57,929 bases of DNA from Actinomycetota bacterium (GTDB lineage: Bacteria; Actinomycetota; Geothermincolia; Geothermincolales; RBG-13-55-18): NCBI GenBank assembly GCA_016931915.1, contig JAFGDU010000057.1, forward strand, positions 1 through 57,929. The letters run 5' to 3'. Shown here in pieces: positions 16,689 to 25,434 of this stretch. Position numbers and translations under genes: made by a program. The notes below the pieces were generated by a model, which was given only the letters and a program-made list of their open reading frames with translations, was not told where the DNA came from and searched no databases. The number at the start of each line of letters is the position of its first letter. Within the stretch, counting starts at the first letter, position 1.

Positions 16689-16710
16689 AATCCCGTTCCT
16701 TTCACGTGGT

Positions 16711-16771
16711 CAGGTCTCGAATATCGAGTCACTAACCATAATCTACCAGAATATGCGATTTTCGAGACCTG
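16711..16771. repeat. Long-spaced 11-bp inverted repeat between the MetV-like paralogues
   Basis: CAGGTCTCGAA at 16711-16721 and its exact reverse complement at 16761-16771, 39 bp apart, within the 97-bp gap between the two paralogues. A GGCCAGGTCTCG copy also occurs upstream of the second paralogue (17587-17598), and AGAATATGC occurs next to both (16748-16756 and 17569-17577). It could be a hairpin or shared regulatory motif. Confidence 0.5.
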
Positions 16772-16785
16772 GCCCCAAGTCGCCT

Positions 16786-17529
16786 TCACCTGATCCAGCC
16801 GAAAAACGTACCCAGGCGGACCTGGCTGAGGCGTACGGCCACCCAGCCCAACATCTTCCTTGCGAAGGGCGGGGCCGTCCGCGCTGACGGCCCGCGCAGC
16901 TCCGTGCGGTTGCCATCCCGGCGCAGGCGTTCGATGGCCCGCAGGTCCGCCGCATCCCCCCTGGCCTCTATCTCCTTCCACACGCAGCGTCGGCCGGTAT
17001 CGAGCACGCACATACCGCCGGCATCGTCGTATCCTTCGCATGGACCGTAAAGCCGGCCTTCGGGACATCCGTCTACGGGGCAGATGCCGCCGGTATAGGC
17101 CAGCACGCACTGCCCGCAGAAGGAACAGATGCTCGATGCCTCGTGGCGGTCGCGCCTTCCGGTTATAACCGCCGTTCCCAGCGTGTCCAGGGCCCCGACG
17201 ACCTTCATCCCCGGGTCGCAGGCCATGACGTTCTGAACGCCGGCGGAGCAGCTGAGGACCACCAGCGCTTCGCAGCCTGCCAGGGGTTTGCGGTATATTC
17301 TGAGGGCCTGCCTGATGATCTCCTCCGAACAGCAGCCGAGGATGCACTTCTGCACGACCACCGTCTTTCCCCACTCCTCCAGCAGGCCAGCCATGTATCG
17401 CATGCCCCTGGTCCCGCCGGTATCGAAGAAGTTGGCGCAGATGTCGCAGGAGACGATCCCCACCATGCCGACGTCCTGTAAGGAAAACCGTATCTCCTCA
17501 GCGGATTTCCATGTGGTGATAAGTGACAT
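16786..17529 (-). CDS. MetV-like protein (MTHFR C-terminal domain), copy 2
   Basis: Tandem paralogue of the gene at 15948, 247 residues. It keeps every cysteine block: VSCDICANFFDTGG (Cys28, Cys31), ICSFCGQCVLAYTGGICP, VDGCPEGRLYGPCEGY and RRCVWKEIEARG. It is closer to the MetV consensus (CGQCVLAYTGGICPVDGCP) than copy 1. The long C-terminal tail is positively charged and hydrophobic (MLGWVAVRLSQVRLGTFFGWIR), which might contact a membrane or a partner. Transcribed first, then copy 1 after 97 bp. A heteromeric complex of the two copies is possible. The metal (zinc or Fe-S) and electron partner cannot be decided from sequence. Confidence 0.8.
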   Translation of the reverse strand: MSLITTWKSAEEIRFSLQDVGMVGIVSCDICANFFDTGGTRGMRYMAGLLEEWGKTVVVQKCILGCCSEEIIRQALRIYRKPLAGCEALVVLSCSAGVQNVMACDPGMKVVGALDTLGTAVITGRRDRHEASSICSFCGQCVLAYTGGICPVDGCPEGRLYGPCEGYDDAGGMCVLDTGRRCVWKEIEARGDAADLRAIERLRRDGNRTELRGPSARTAPPFARKMLGWVAVRLSQVRLGTFFGWIR

Positions 17530-17832
17530 CTACCCCCCTTGCTATATACAAACCTAGCGTTCCAGGAAAGAATATGCAAGCCGAGGGGCCAGGTCTCGCC
17601 TCGTGCCTGCGGCAGTGTGGTCAGGCCTCGCCCCAGTACAGGAAAAATACAGGGAAAGAACCTCAAAGTTTCGATTGCATCTATCCCGGGGAAGGAAGGG
17701 AGCCGCATGCTACGGGAAGGAAACCCCGTAGATTCTCACTGAATTCCCATCCTATTCCCATATTTTCATAACACGTGCGGTAGAAAGTGAAGACGTTGGT
17801 TGAATGTCTAGAACGGGAAAGAGGTAGCGAGG
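17530..17832. other. Divergent intergenic region upstream of MetV-like copy 2 and beta-helix lipoprotein
   Basis: About 300 bp without a gene. It carries GGCCAGGTCTCG (17587-17598), part of the motif set seen between the two MetV-like genes, and a 7-bp hairpin CTACGGG/CCCGTAG (17710-17716 with 17725-17731) about 100 bp before the lipoprotein start. AT-rich patches near 17540 and 17755 could hold promoters, but no convincing -35/-10 pair was found. Confidence 0.45.
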
Positions 17833-19602
17833 ATGAAAAGAAAGGCATTGGTTTTCTTCCTGATCGCGGCCATTGCCCTTAGCGCCATGGCGGCCGCGGC
17901 GGGATGCCAGAAGAGCACTACCCTGCTGGGCCAGGTGACGGCGATCGAGGGCAACACTATCACCCTGGCGCTGGGCACCCAGAACGAGGCGGGCGAGCAG
18001 GGTGCTTTCCAGCCCGGTGCGGGCGAGGACGGCACCTCCGCCGGCGAGGACGGCACTACCCGGCCGGAACCCCCCGACGGCATGCAGCCGCCGAGCGGGG
18101 AGGAAGGAGAAATGCCCGAGCCTCCCGAGGGGATGGGCGAAGAAGGAAGCATGCCTCCCGGAGGTGCGATGGGACCCGGCGGGCTGACCCTGACGGGGGA
18201 GGAAAGCACTATCACCGTATCCGACAGCACGGTCATCACCATCGAGGAGATGGGCGAGACCACAGGCGGCAGCCTGTCCGACATAGACGTCGGCGATATC
18301 CTCTCGGTCACCCTTGACGGCGGCACCGCCACCACCGTTACGGTCATGCAAGGCGGCGGAGGAGGCATGGGTGAGATGGAGGGGTCCTCCGCGGGCAGCA
18401 TCGAACTCACGGGCGTCTATACCGTCGACGGAACCACGGAAACCAGCGCAGGAGAGACGTGCACCTCCGATCAGGGCGATGAGAACGTGGTGCTGGTGAC
18501 CGGCGGCGGCGACCTCACCCTTGCGGGAGCTACCCTGAACAAGAGCGGAGATACGAGCAGCGCGAACGAGAGCAATTTCTACGGCCTCAACGCCGTACTA
18601 GCGGTCGCGGACGGCAGCACGGCTACCGTAACAGGCACCACGCTGACCTCCTCCGCGGAAGGGGCGAACGGGATCTTCACCACCGGAGAGGGCTCCGTCA
18701 TCACGGCCGAGAACGTAAAGATATACACCAGCGGCAATTCCTCCCGCGGGCTGGACGCCACCTACGGGGGCACCATCAACGCCGCGGACGTGGAGATCGT
18801 CACCGAGGGAGCCCACTGCGCGCCCATCGCCACCGACCGAGGAGAGGGCACCATCACCGTGGAGGGCGGTACCCTTTCCGCCGCCGGAGGCGGGAGCCCC
18901 TGCATCTACTCCACCGGCGATATCACCGTCATCGGCGTCACCGGCACGGCCACGGGAAGCCAGGCCGCGGTGGTGGAGGGCAAGAACTCCATCACCCTCA
19001 CCCGCTGCATCCTGACCGGGGCGGGGGAGAACGGCGTGATGCTCTACCAGAGCACCTCCGGCGATGCGGCCGAGGGCACCGCCAGCTTCAACGTGACGGA
19101 CTGCACCCTCATAACTACCTCCAGCGGTCCCATGTTCTACGTCACCAACACCGATGCCGAGGCCACGCTGACGGGAACCACGCTCGAGTTCGGCAGCGGC
19201 ATACTCGCCGAGGTGGCGGGAAACGACACCAACAACTGGGGCACCCCGGGATCGAACGGCGGGAACTTCACCCTGACCGGAGTAGGCCAGGTCCTGGACG
19301 GCGATATCCTCTGCGACGGGATCAGCACGGTATCGCTCCTGCTCACGGAGGGCTCCGTCTTTACCGGCGCCGTCAACGAGGAGAACGCCGGCGGGGAGGT
19401 CACCGTCTCCCTGGACGCCTCCTCGCAGTGGAACGTGACCGGTACGTCCTACGTGACGGTCATCGAAAACGCCTCGAGCGACTGCAGCAACATCAACTCC
19501 AACGGCAACACCATCTATTACGATGTGTCGAACTCGGCCAACGACTGGCTGGACGGGAAGACCATCTCCCTCCCGGGAGGAGGCAGTCTCACGCCGGCAT
19601 GA
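17833..19602 (+). CDS. Secreted lipoprotein with beta-helix-like repeats
   Basis: Protein of 589 residues. The signal peptide ends in a lipobox (AMAAAAGC, Cys25), so it is predicted to be lipid-anchored outside the membrane. Residues 30-60 form a small domain (LLGQVTAIEGNTITLAL), then a low-complexity Gly/Pro/Glu linker to about 120, a second small domain (TVITIEEMG to GDILSVTLDGG), and from about 190 onward Thr/Gly/Asn-rich beta repeats (GDLTLAGATLNKSGD, GSVITAENVKIYTSG, GTINAADVEIVTEG) typical of right-handed beta-helix or adhesin-like proteins. Function unknown; ligand or surface binding is the likeliest role. A strong terminator follows at 19630. Confidence 0.85.
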   Translation: MKRKALVFFLIAAIALSAMAAAAGCQKSTTLLGQVTAIEGNTITLALGTQNEAGEQGAFQPGAGEDGTSAGEDGTTRPEPPDGMQPPSGEEGEMPEPPEGMGEEGSMPPGGAMGPGGLTLTGEESTITVSDSTVITIEEMGETTGGSLSDIDVGDILSVTLDGGTATTVTVMQGGGGGMGEMEGSSAGSIELTGVYTVDGTTETSAGETCTSDQGDENVVLVTGGGDLTLAGATLNKSGDTSSANESNFYGLNAVLAVADGSTATVTGTTLTSSAEGANGIFTTGEGSVITAENVKIYTSGNSSRGLDATYGGTINAADVEIVTEGAHCAPIATDRGEGTITVEGGTLSAAGGGSPCIYSTGDITVIGVTGTATGSQAAVVEGKNSITLTRCILTGAGENGVMLYQSTSGDAAEGTASFNVTDCTLITTSSGPMFYVTNTDAEATLTGTTLEFGSGILAEVAGNDTNNWGTPGSNGGNFTLTGVGQVLDGDILCDGISTVSLLLTEGSVFTGAVNEENAGGEVTVSLDASSQWNVTGTSYVTVIENASSDCSNINSNGNTIYYDVSNSANDWLDGKTISLPGGGSLTPA

Positions 19603-19629
19603 GATATAAGTGAATGACCTCCTGATGCA

Positions 19630-19656
19630 CGCCCCGTCCTCCGCAAGGACGGGGCG
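19630..19656 (+). terminator. Rho-independent-type terminator
   Basis: Perfect 11-bp GC-rich stem (CGCCCCGTCCT / AGGACGGGGCG) with a CCGCA loop, 28 bp after the beta-helix lipoprotein stop. The T tract is short (TTGCGCTT). It may serve both converging genes. Confidence 0.75.
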
Positions 19657-19733
19657 TTGCGCTTATCTGTCTATATAATTATGCGCGGATATATGACCAT
19701 ACCTTGAGTCTCGCCAGTTGCCCCGTACGCTCC

Positions 19734-20639
19734 TTATTTCTCGACCAGCACGATATACAGGCCCTGTACAGCATCGGGAGCGATGCTCACCTGGCCGTCG
19801 GATACCTCTCCCAGCAGGCCGTTCTGGGCCAGGAAGTCCTGTGCCGCCTGGAGGTTATCCACCTCGAGGACGAGCCCGGTGATGACGTCCATGTCTCCCT
19901 CGCTTATGAGGACCGAGGGGCCCGAATCGAAGGTCATCTCACCGTCTGAGGACATGGGGGCCGGGGCGAAGACCGCCTTCCACAGGGCGCGCGTCTGATC
20001 GGTCTGCGTGCTGGCGACCGTGATCTCCTTCACTCCCAGCAAGCCGATGCCGCCCAGGGGCACCGGGTTGGCCTGGGCGCGCTGCTCCAGGTGCTCCTCG
20101 GCCTGCTGTGTGTACTCGCATAGGTAGACAATATAGTAGTCGGTGCACAGCCCGTTGAGGGTCACGTTGGTCCATACCTTGACCTGCTGCCCGTTGAACT
20201 CTTGCATCTGATCCTTGGGATCGCCCGGGTCCGCGCCGCGCTGCTTGAATTCGTCCATCACCTGGGAGATGGGGTAGGACTCGAAGACGATGCCGAAGAA
20301 AGCGGTGGTAGGGGGAGGCCCACCCGAGTCCTCGCCTGAGCCTTCGAGCTGCAGCGTCTCGATGTTCGCGTTCCCGCAGTAGATGCCCCCGGTGGTGAAC
20401 CCCGGGTAGGAGGAGAGTGGCCAGGCCTCCGGCAACCCCAGCGTCTGCGTGAAGACGCTAAATAATGCTCCTGGATCGGTACAGCTGATGGCGATGTGGT
20501 CCACCTTCTTGACCACCGGCTGGGCCTGTGGCTCCGGTTGTGACGCCTCGCACCCGCAGGCGAGCAGGGGAACCATCAGGGCGATGATGGACACGAGGCT
20601 GAAAAGCACAAGATAACGTGGGGTGTTGCGTATAGACAT
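19734..20639 (-). CDS. Lipoprotein with VOC/glyoxalase-like fold
   Basis: Protein of 301 residues from ATG 20639 (GGAGAGAGAGAG upstream; a longer in-frame start at 20681 would precede the signal peptide with hydrophilic residues). Signal peptide SLVSIIALMVPLLAC gives a lipobox. The mature part begins VVKKVDHIAISCTDPGALFSVFTQTLGLPEAWPL, the vicinal-oxygen-chelate pattern, and a second module starts near ITVASTQTDQTRALWKAVF. The His-Glu metal set is only partly visible (VDHIAI, IETLQL), so enzymatic activity is uncertain; VOC folds are usually cytoplasmic, so an exported one is notable. Converges with the beta-helix lipoprotein; divergent from the ECF sigma gene. Confidence 0.78.
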   Translation of the reverse strand: MSIRNTPRYLVLFSLVSIIALMVPLLACGCEASQPEPQAQPVVKKVDHIAISCTDPGALFSVFTQTLGLPEAWPLSSYPGFTTGGIYCGNANIETLQLEGSGEDSGGPPPTTAFFGIVFESYPISQVMDEFKQRGADPGDPKDQMQEFNGQQVKVWTNVTLNGLCTDYYIVYLCEYTQQAEEHLEQRAQANPVPLGGIGLLGVKEITVASTQTDQTRALWKAVFAPAPMSSDGEMTFDSGPSVLISEGDMDVITGLVLEVDNLQAAQDFLAQNGLLGEVSDGQVSIAPDAVQGLYIVLVEK

Positions 20640-20977
20640 CTCTCTCTCTCCTTCAGCTCCACATGGATCAAACCTCCGCATGTAATATCGGCTGTTTGTT
20701 CACCCCGCCGTAGCACAATATTTTCCATGGAAAACGGGTAACGGCGAGGACATTCCTTGCTGGGCGGTTTTACCGGCTTACTCGTCAGGGAGCAGGTAGA
20801 GCGCCAGACAGGTGAGCGGTATACCGGCACCCTAAGGCGACAGAGCGGGTAAGTCTTAGACCGGAAAGGATGAAACTTTTTTCTCTTTGCGAGCATATTA
20901 AACTGTAAAACGGCTATAGAATCAGATTACAGGGCTGAAAAAAAGCTGCAGAGTGTCAGGACTAAGCGGAGTTTATT

Positions 20978-21631
20978 ATGCTTGCAGAAACGGAATGTGC
21001 TGAACTCGAACGTAGAGTCATGCATGATCCGGAGGCATTCGGACGACTCTACGAGCTCAACTACAAGAGGATACTCAACTATATCGCCTACAGTATCCAG
21101 GATGTCGATGCGGCTCTGGACCTGACCGCCGAGACCTTCTACAAGGCATTGAGGAGTATATCCAAGTTCAATCCCAAGCGGGCCGCCTTCACTTCCTGGC
21201 TCTATGGAATCGCCTCCAGGGAGGTCGCGGCGTATTTCAGGAAGAGGAAGCGCAACAAGGTGATGCCGATGTCCTATTTCAGCTATGCGGAGGATATCGA
21301 AAGAGCCCATCAGGCCGCGGATAGGGCCGAGGTAAGCGCGGCCAGTGCACGTTTGGAAGCCAACGAGGATGCGATGGTGATATCGCAGCTGCTGCGGGAA
21401 CTACCGCTCAAGTACCGCGTGATATTGGCGTTGAGGTTCTTCGAGGACCTGTCCTTCGAGCAAATCGCCGGGGTGTTGAACAGACCGGTGGCGACGGTGA
21501 AAACACAGAACTACCGCGCCCTGGAACGTCTCAAGAAGACAATACTGGAGCGATCTTCGCATGCATCTTCCTTGCTGGAAGAGCCGGAGATCGCGATGGC
21601 CGTAAATGCCGTGGGCGAGGAGGCTGATTAG
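20978..21631 (+). CDS. ECF-type RNA polymerase sigma-70 factor
   Basis: Alternative sigma factor of 217 residues. Region 2 is FGRLYELNYKRILNYIAYS with DAALDLTAETFYKAL and SWLYGIASREVAAYFRKRKR (about residues 22-92). Region 4 is LPLKYRVILALRFFEDLS followed by FEQIAGVLNRPVATVKTQNY, then RALERLKK (about 140-190). ATG 20978 has GGAG at 7-base spacing. The C-terminal 25 residues are acidic. The next gene begins one base past its stop and encodes a membrane protein, the usual place for a cognate anti-sigma factor. Target promoters cannot be predicted. Confidence 0.93.
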   Translation: MLAETECAELERRVMHDPEAFGRLYELNYKRILNYIAYSIQDVDAALDLTAETFYKALRSISKFNPKRAAFTSWLYGIASREVAAYFRKRKRNKVMPMSYFSYAEDIERAHQAADRAEVSAASARLEANEDAMVISQLLRELPLKYRVILALRFFEDLSFEQIAGVLNRPVATVKTQNYRALERLKKTILERSSHASSLLEEPEIAMAVNAVGEEAD

Positions 21632-21632
21632 C

Positions 21633-23261
21633 ATGGAGTGGTTCAGCGATCTGAAGTGGTCCGAGATAGACGTACCCACCCATGGTAAGAGCTTGAAGGA
21701 ATTGTTGTTGAGCCGCTACGAGGCAACCATGACCGCGGTGGAAGTGTCCGTTCGCAGGCGGAAGTGGACCAGGCGGATCGCCATCTCGCTGGCGCCCATC
21801 GTGGTGGCGGTAACGATCGTCGCCCTTATCCTCATGCCGCATGCGCCTCAACCCGTGAGCCAGTCAGGCCTGCTCGCCGGATCGTCCAGATGGTACGAGA
21901 AGGTGAGCGAGAGCGGCACCTGGGAGCATTCCCTGGTCTATGTCGAGACCCATAAGGACCTCATGGCGCCGGAGGCGGAGGGTTTTCTGTACGAATTATG
22001 GGTGAACAAGGAGAGCGGTAACTCCAAGGCCATCATCAGGGATCCGCAATCGGGGGATGCGCTGGAGACCATGATCGCCTCGAGAATGGGCCTGGATCAC
22101 CAGGTACCCATCATATATTGGGAGAACGACGAGGAACACACGGAATACCTGTCCATCTACGAGTATGAGGTATATACGGACAGGCCGGAGGGGGAGACAT
22201 CATTTTTCGAGCGCTGGATAAGCGATGATAACTGGGAGCCTTTCGTGGGGAAAGGTGGAACGCCGATGGGCTTCAGCATATCCCCTCCGTTCTGGGGCTA
22301 CATGTCCGGGATGACCATGAGGCCCGGCGAAAACCCCTTGCAGATCGACGGCACCTTTTACGGTATGTTCGGCCAGGGCCAACTGGGAATAGACCGGGGC
22401 GAACTCGTTATTCAAGGCCGCAAGTACATAGCTGAGTTGGACAGGGAGGTGCTCGAAACCACTCCAGACGAGAACTATATCGGCTCGGCTCTTATCGAAG
22501 ACGGCGCCCTGGTCTTCAGCATGAGCTTCCTCTTCGACCCGGACGATTATGCCTACCTGGGGGTTATAAGCACCCTGGCGAAGAAGGGTGAGGAGATATG
22601 GTCGGACAAGGCTATTTATCTCGCTTATGAAACGACCGATACGGAGCTGGATATCGGCACCGACGGCATGAGGCTGGTTGCCACGGTCCAGGCTCCGTGC
22701 GATTACGATTTTGAGGATTGGAATCGCAGGTATGACGAATATATGGAGAAGCACGAGGATGAATGGAGTACAAAAGCCGAGGGTGATGCGATCGCAGGAG
22801 AAGAACTCAGGGCCCTGGCGCTGGAGAAAGCGAGGCTGGCGATACCGCAAGCCGTTGCCGCCGAGGATTACGATCGACTCGGGGCGATCGGCGTGAATTT
22901 CATGCTCAAAGACAGCGGAGGTGAGGAGCTGGGGTACATAGATATCGATGACGTCACGGGTAATGTATATGCCGTGGTGAATTGGACCGTCCACGCCAGC
23001 AGTAGCCTGAACCTTAGCCTCGAGGAGGCCCAGGCGATCGCGGAGGAGATCCTAGCCAGGGAGGGGGTCGACCTTGCCGCGTTCGAGATGAACCCCAGGA
23101 CGGATGACGGCTATCTGCACAAGATGCCCGAGTCGGACGAATACATCTATGAATTCGGGTTCATGCCCATCGACTACGACTACGAAGGCCGGGGAACGCG
23201 AGGTTGTGTCGTGATACTGTCCCCCGAGGACGGAAGCGTGCTCACCTACTCCATCTACTAA
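21633..23261 (+). CDS. Membrane protein coupled to the ECF sigma factor (putative anti-sigma/sensor)
   Basis: Protein of 542 residues. A short cytoplasmic part (1-45) is followed by one transmembrane helix (about 49-70, IAISLAPIVVAVTIVALILM) and a large acidic extracytoplasmic domain of about 470 residues with no family I recognise; its C-terminal part has PepSY-like strings (GYIDIDDVTGNVYAVVNWT, LSLEEAQAIAEEILAREGVD). ATG 21633 is chosen because GAGGAGG precedes it; the start lies one base after the sigma stop, so the genes are coupled. The layout is that of ECF anti-sigma factors, but no zinc-binding HxxxCxxC motif is present in the short N-terminus, so the anti-sigma role is inferred from context only. 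Confidence 0.72.
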   Translation: MEWFSDLKWSEIDVPTHGKSLKELLLSRYEATMTAVEVSVRRRKWTRRIAISLAPIVVAVTIVALILMPHAPQPVSQSGLLAGSSRWYEKVSESGTWEHSLVYVETHKDLMAPEAEGFLYELWVNKESGNSKAIIRDPQSGDALETMIASRMGLDHQVPIIYWENDEEHTEYLSIYEYEVYTDRPEGETSFFERWISDDNWEPFVGKGGTPMGFSISPPFWGYMSGMTMRPGENPLQIDGTFYGMFGQGQLGIDRGELVIQGRKYIAELDREVLETTPDENYIGSALIEDGALVFSMSFLFDPDDYAYLGVISTLAKKGEEIWSDKAIYLAYETTDTELDIGTDGMRLVATVQAPCDYDFEDWNRRYDEYMEKHEDEWSTKAEGDAIAGEELRALALEKARLAIPQAVAAEDYDRLGAIGVNFMLKDSGGEELGYIDIDDVTGNVYAVVNWTVHASSSLNLSLEEAQAIAEEILAREGVDLAAFEMNPRTDDGYLHKMPESDEYIYEFGFMPIDYDYEGRGTRGCVVILSPEDGSVLTYSIY

Positions 23262-24018
23262 ACGCTGAGCATGCTGCCGTCGGGTAGCATGTAGTCCGAA
23301 TGGGGCTTCCCGCTCTCCTCCATCTCGTAGCGGACGCAGCTCTCCCAGTCCCCCTTGCAGTAGAGATCTATCCATTCCCCGCCCACAAGTCCCCGCTCGT
23401 AGTGCCTCTTCAGGGGACATACCGGGAACCACCTGCACTCACTGGCGAGCACGCCCAGCTTGCGGTAGGTTGCCTGCATGCTCTCCCAGCGCGACCTGTC
23501 GTAGAGCAGGGCCGAGGGTGGGTGAGAGGATAGATCCTTTTGCCGCCGGCGAGATGGAGCCTGCCGAAGACCTGGGGGAACTCGGCCTTGCTCTGGGGCC
23601 TTTCCACGCCGCGGGTGTCGAGGATGTACCTGGTGGCGAAGAAGCCCAGGGGGACCAGGACGTCCGGGCGGATGAGTTCGATCTCCTTTTCCAGGTAGGT
23701 GCTGCAGGCCGCGATCTCGTCCTCCCTGGGCCTGCGGAACTTAGGGAGTATGCATTTAACAAGGTTGGTCATGTAGATCTCGTCACGCTTCACGCCGGCC
23801 GCGTCCAGGAGGTCGTCCAGCACTTTGCCGGAGGGGCCGATGAACATGCGCCCTTCCACATCCTCTATCTTGCCGGGCGCCTGCGCGATGAGCAGCAGCC
23901 TCGCTTGCAGGCTGCCCTCGCCGCACAGGGCGTTATGCCTGGTCTGCGAGAGGCGGCACTTGATGCAGGACCTTATCTCGTCGTTGAGGCGCTTCGTTCT
24001 GGGCGAGTTCACATGCAT
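23258..24018 (-). pseudogene. Uracil-DNA glycosylase (family 4-like) with frameshift in the HPSALL motif
   Basis: DNA-repair glycosylase that would excise uracil. The 5' part (24018 to about 23510) has the 4Fe-4S-type cysteines (CIKCRLSQTR), the active-site block LLLIAQAPGKIEDVEGRMFIGPSG split by strand, and MTNLVKCILPKFRRP. At about 23508-23520 the frame breaks inside the conserved motif: the sequence reads YPLTHPRPC, but one base shifted it reads HP-SALLYDRSRWESMQATYRKLG and continues to the stop at 23258. A single missing C in a run (CACCC to TCGGCC) explains it. The downstream part adds a Cys-rich tail (ECRWFPVCPLKRHYE, YCKGDWESCVRYEMEE). It is either a real pseudogene or an assembly error. 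Its 3' end overlaps that of the plus-strand gene by a few bases. Confidence 0.8.
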
Positions 24019-24231
24019 GGCCTTTCCTGCCTTGCTCCAGTTACGTTTCCTCTAATAATGATAGTTGATTCCATGAGGTCTATTGGAAGTATCCCCACGG
24101 CTATTATCGTCTCGGCGATACCACCCTCCTCCCACGGAGCTTTTTGAAGCATTTGGGCACACTCAACTGCTCCTGGGCTGGATGTCACCTGGCAGCGGTA
24201 ATCTTGAGATAGAAGGAAGGTGGTGGAAGAG

Positions 24232-25434
24232 ATGGCCATATATTCTCATTCCCGGCTGGAGGCGTTCCGGAACTGCCCTCTCGGCTACAAGTACCAGTAC
24301 ATCGACGGCATCAAGTCGGATCGCGACGGCATAGAGGCGTTCATGGGGAGCCGGGCGCACGAGACCCTGGAGAAGCTCTACCGCGATCTCAAGCTGTCCA
24401 AGATGAACTCGGAAGACGAGCTGGCGGATCACTACAATCGCATCTGGGAGCAGAACTGGCACGACAACGTGTTCATCGTCAGGAAGGACTACACCGCGGA
24501 GAACTACCGCGAGACGGGGGAGCGGGGGATACGCGATTACTACCGGCGCTACGCGCCCTTCGATCAGGGCAAGACGGCGTGGATCGAACAGAGGGTGATG
24601 ATAGATCTCGAGAGTTCCGGCAAGTATTCACTGCAAGGGTTCGTAGACCGCCTGGTGGACCTGGGTAACGGGACTTACGAGGTGCACGATTACAAGACGT
24701 CGAACGCCCTGCCCAGCCAGGAACAGCTGGACAGGGACAGGCAGCTGGCCCTCTACCAGCTGGCGGTGCCCGAGTATTTCTCGGACGCGGAAAGGGTGGA
24801 GCTGGTCTGGCACTACCTCGTATTCGATAAGGAGTTGCGCTCGCTGAGGACAGAGGAGCAGCTGGCCGGCCTCAAGAGAGACGTGATAGCCCTTATCATC
24901 GTCATAGAGAACACGAAGGAATTCGAGGCGAAGGAAAGCGCCCTGTGCGAGTGGTGCGACTACCAGGACATATGCCCCAAGAGAAAGCACCTCTTCGCGG
25001 TGGAGGCCCTCCCGCCCAGGGAGTTCAAGCAAGACGACGGGGTGAAGCTTGCCGACAGGTATGTTGCGTTGAAAGAGGAAGAGAAGAGGGTCGCGGAGGA
25101 AATAGAGGAAGCAAAGCAGGAGCTGGGGGAATATGCGGAACAGATGGGCGTGGAGAATGTAAGGGGCTCCGATGCCGTTCTTACGGTCAAGAAAGCGGAG
25201 AAGTTATGCTTCCCCCCGTCGAAGTCTCCAGACCGGGCCCTGCTGGAGCGCGTCTGCAGAGACCTGGGGCGCTTCGAGGAGGTAAGCATATTGAGCACCC
25301 CCAGACTCTCGAAGATAGTAGCCGGGTGCCTGTGGGAGGAAGAGGAGCTCAAGGAGTTGGAGCCCTACATAACCAGGGAGGAAGCTATCTATATAAGGAA
25401 GAAGAAAGCGAGCAAGATTGAAGAACCCGACTGA
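24232..25434 (+). CDS. PD-(D/E)XK nuclease with Fe-S cysteines (RecB/Cas4-like)
   Basis: Exonuclease-like protein of 400 residues of the PDDEXK_1 (RecB C-terminal) family. It opens with IYSHSRLEAFRNCPLGYKYQY (Cys of the Fe-S set) and GSRAHETLEKLY (motif His), then FVDRLVDLGNGTYEVHDYKTS, with the Asp and the Asp-x-Lys of the active site, and QLALYQLAV. Three further cysteines, ALCEWCDYQDICP, complete a four-Cys cluster as in AddB/Cas4 enzymes. A C-terminal coiled coil of about 120 residues follows. ATG 24232 is used; a GTG at 24220 overlaps the ribosome site. No CRISPR array or cas gene is present, so it is more likely a repair or single-stranded DNA nuclease. Confidence 0.88.
   Translation: MAIYSHSRLEAFRNCPLGYKYQYIDGIKSDRDGIEAFMGSRAHETLEKLYRDLKLSKMNSEDELADHYNRIWEQNWHDNVFIVRKDYTAENYRETGERGIRDYYRRYAPFDQGKTAWIEQRVMIDLESSGKYSLQGFVDRLVDLGNGTYEVHDYKTSNALPSQEQLDRDRQLALYQLAVPEYFSDAERVELVWHYLVFDKELRSLRTEEQLAGLKRDVIALIIVIENTKEFEAKESALCEWCDYQDICPKRKHLFAVEALPPREFKQDDGVKLADRYVALKEEEKRVAEEIEEAKQELGEYAEQMGVENVRGSDAVLTVKKAEKLCFPPSKSPDRALLERVCRDLGRFEEVSILSTPRLSKIVAGCLWEEEELKELEPYITREEAIYIRKKKASKIEEPD

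Noticed and set aside
24232..25434. Cas4 and a CRISPR locus
   Set aside because: The nuclease has Cas4-like cysteines, but no repeat array or other cas gene occurs in the window.
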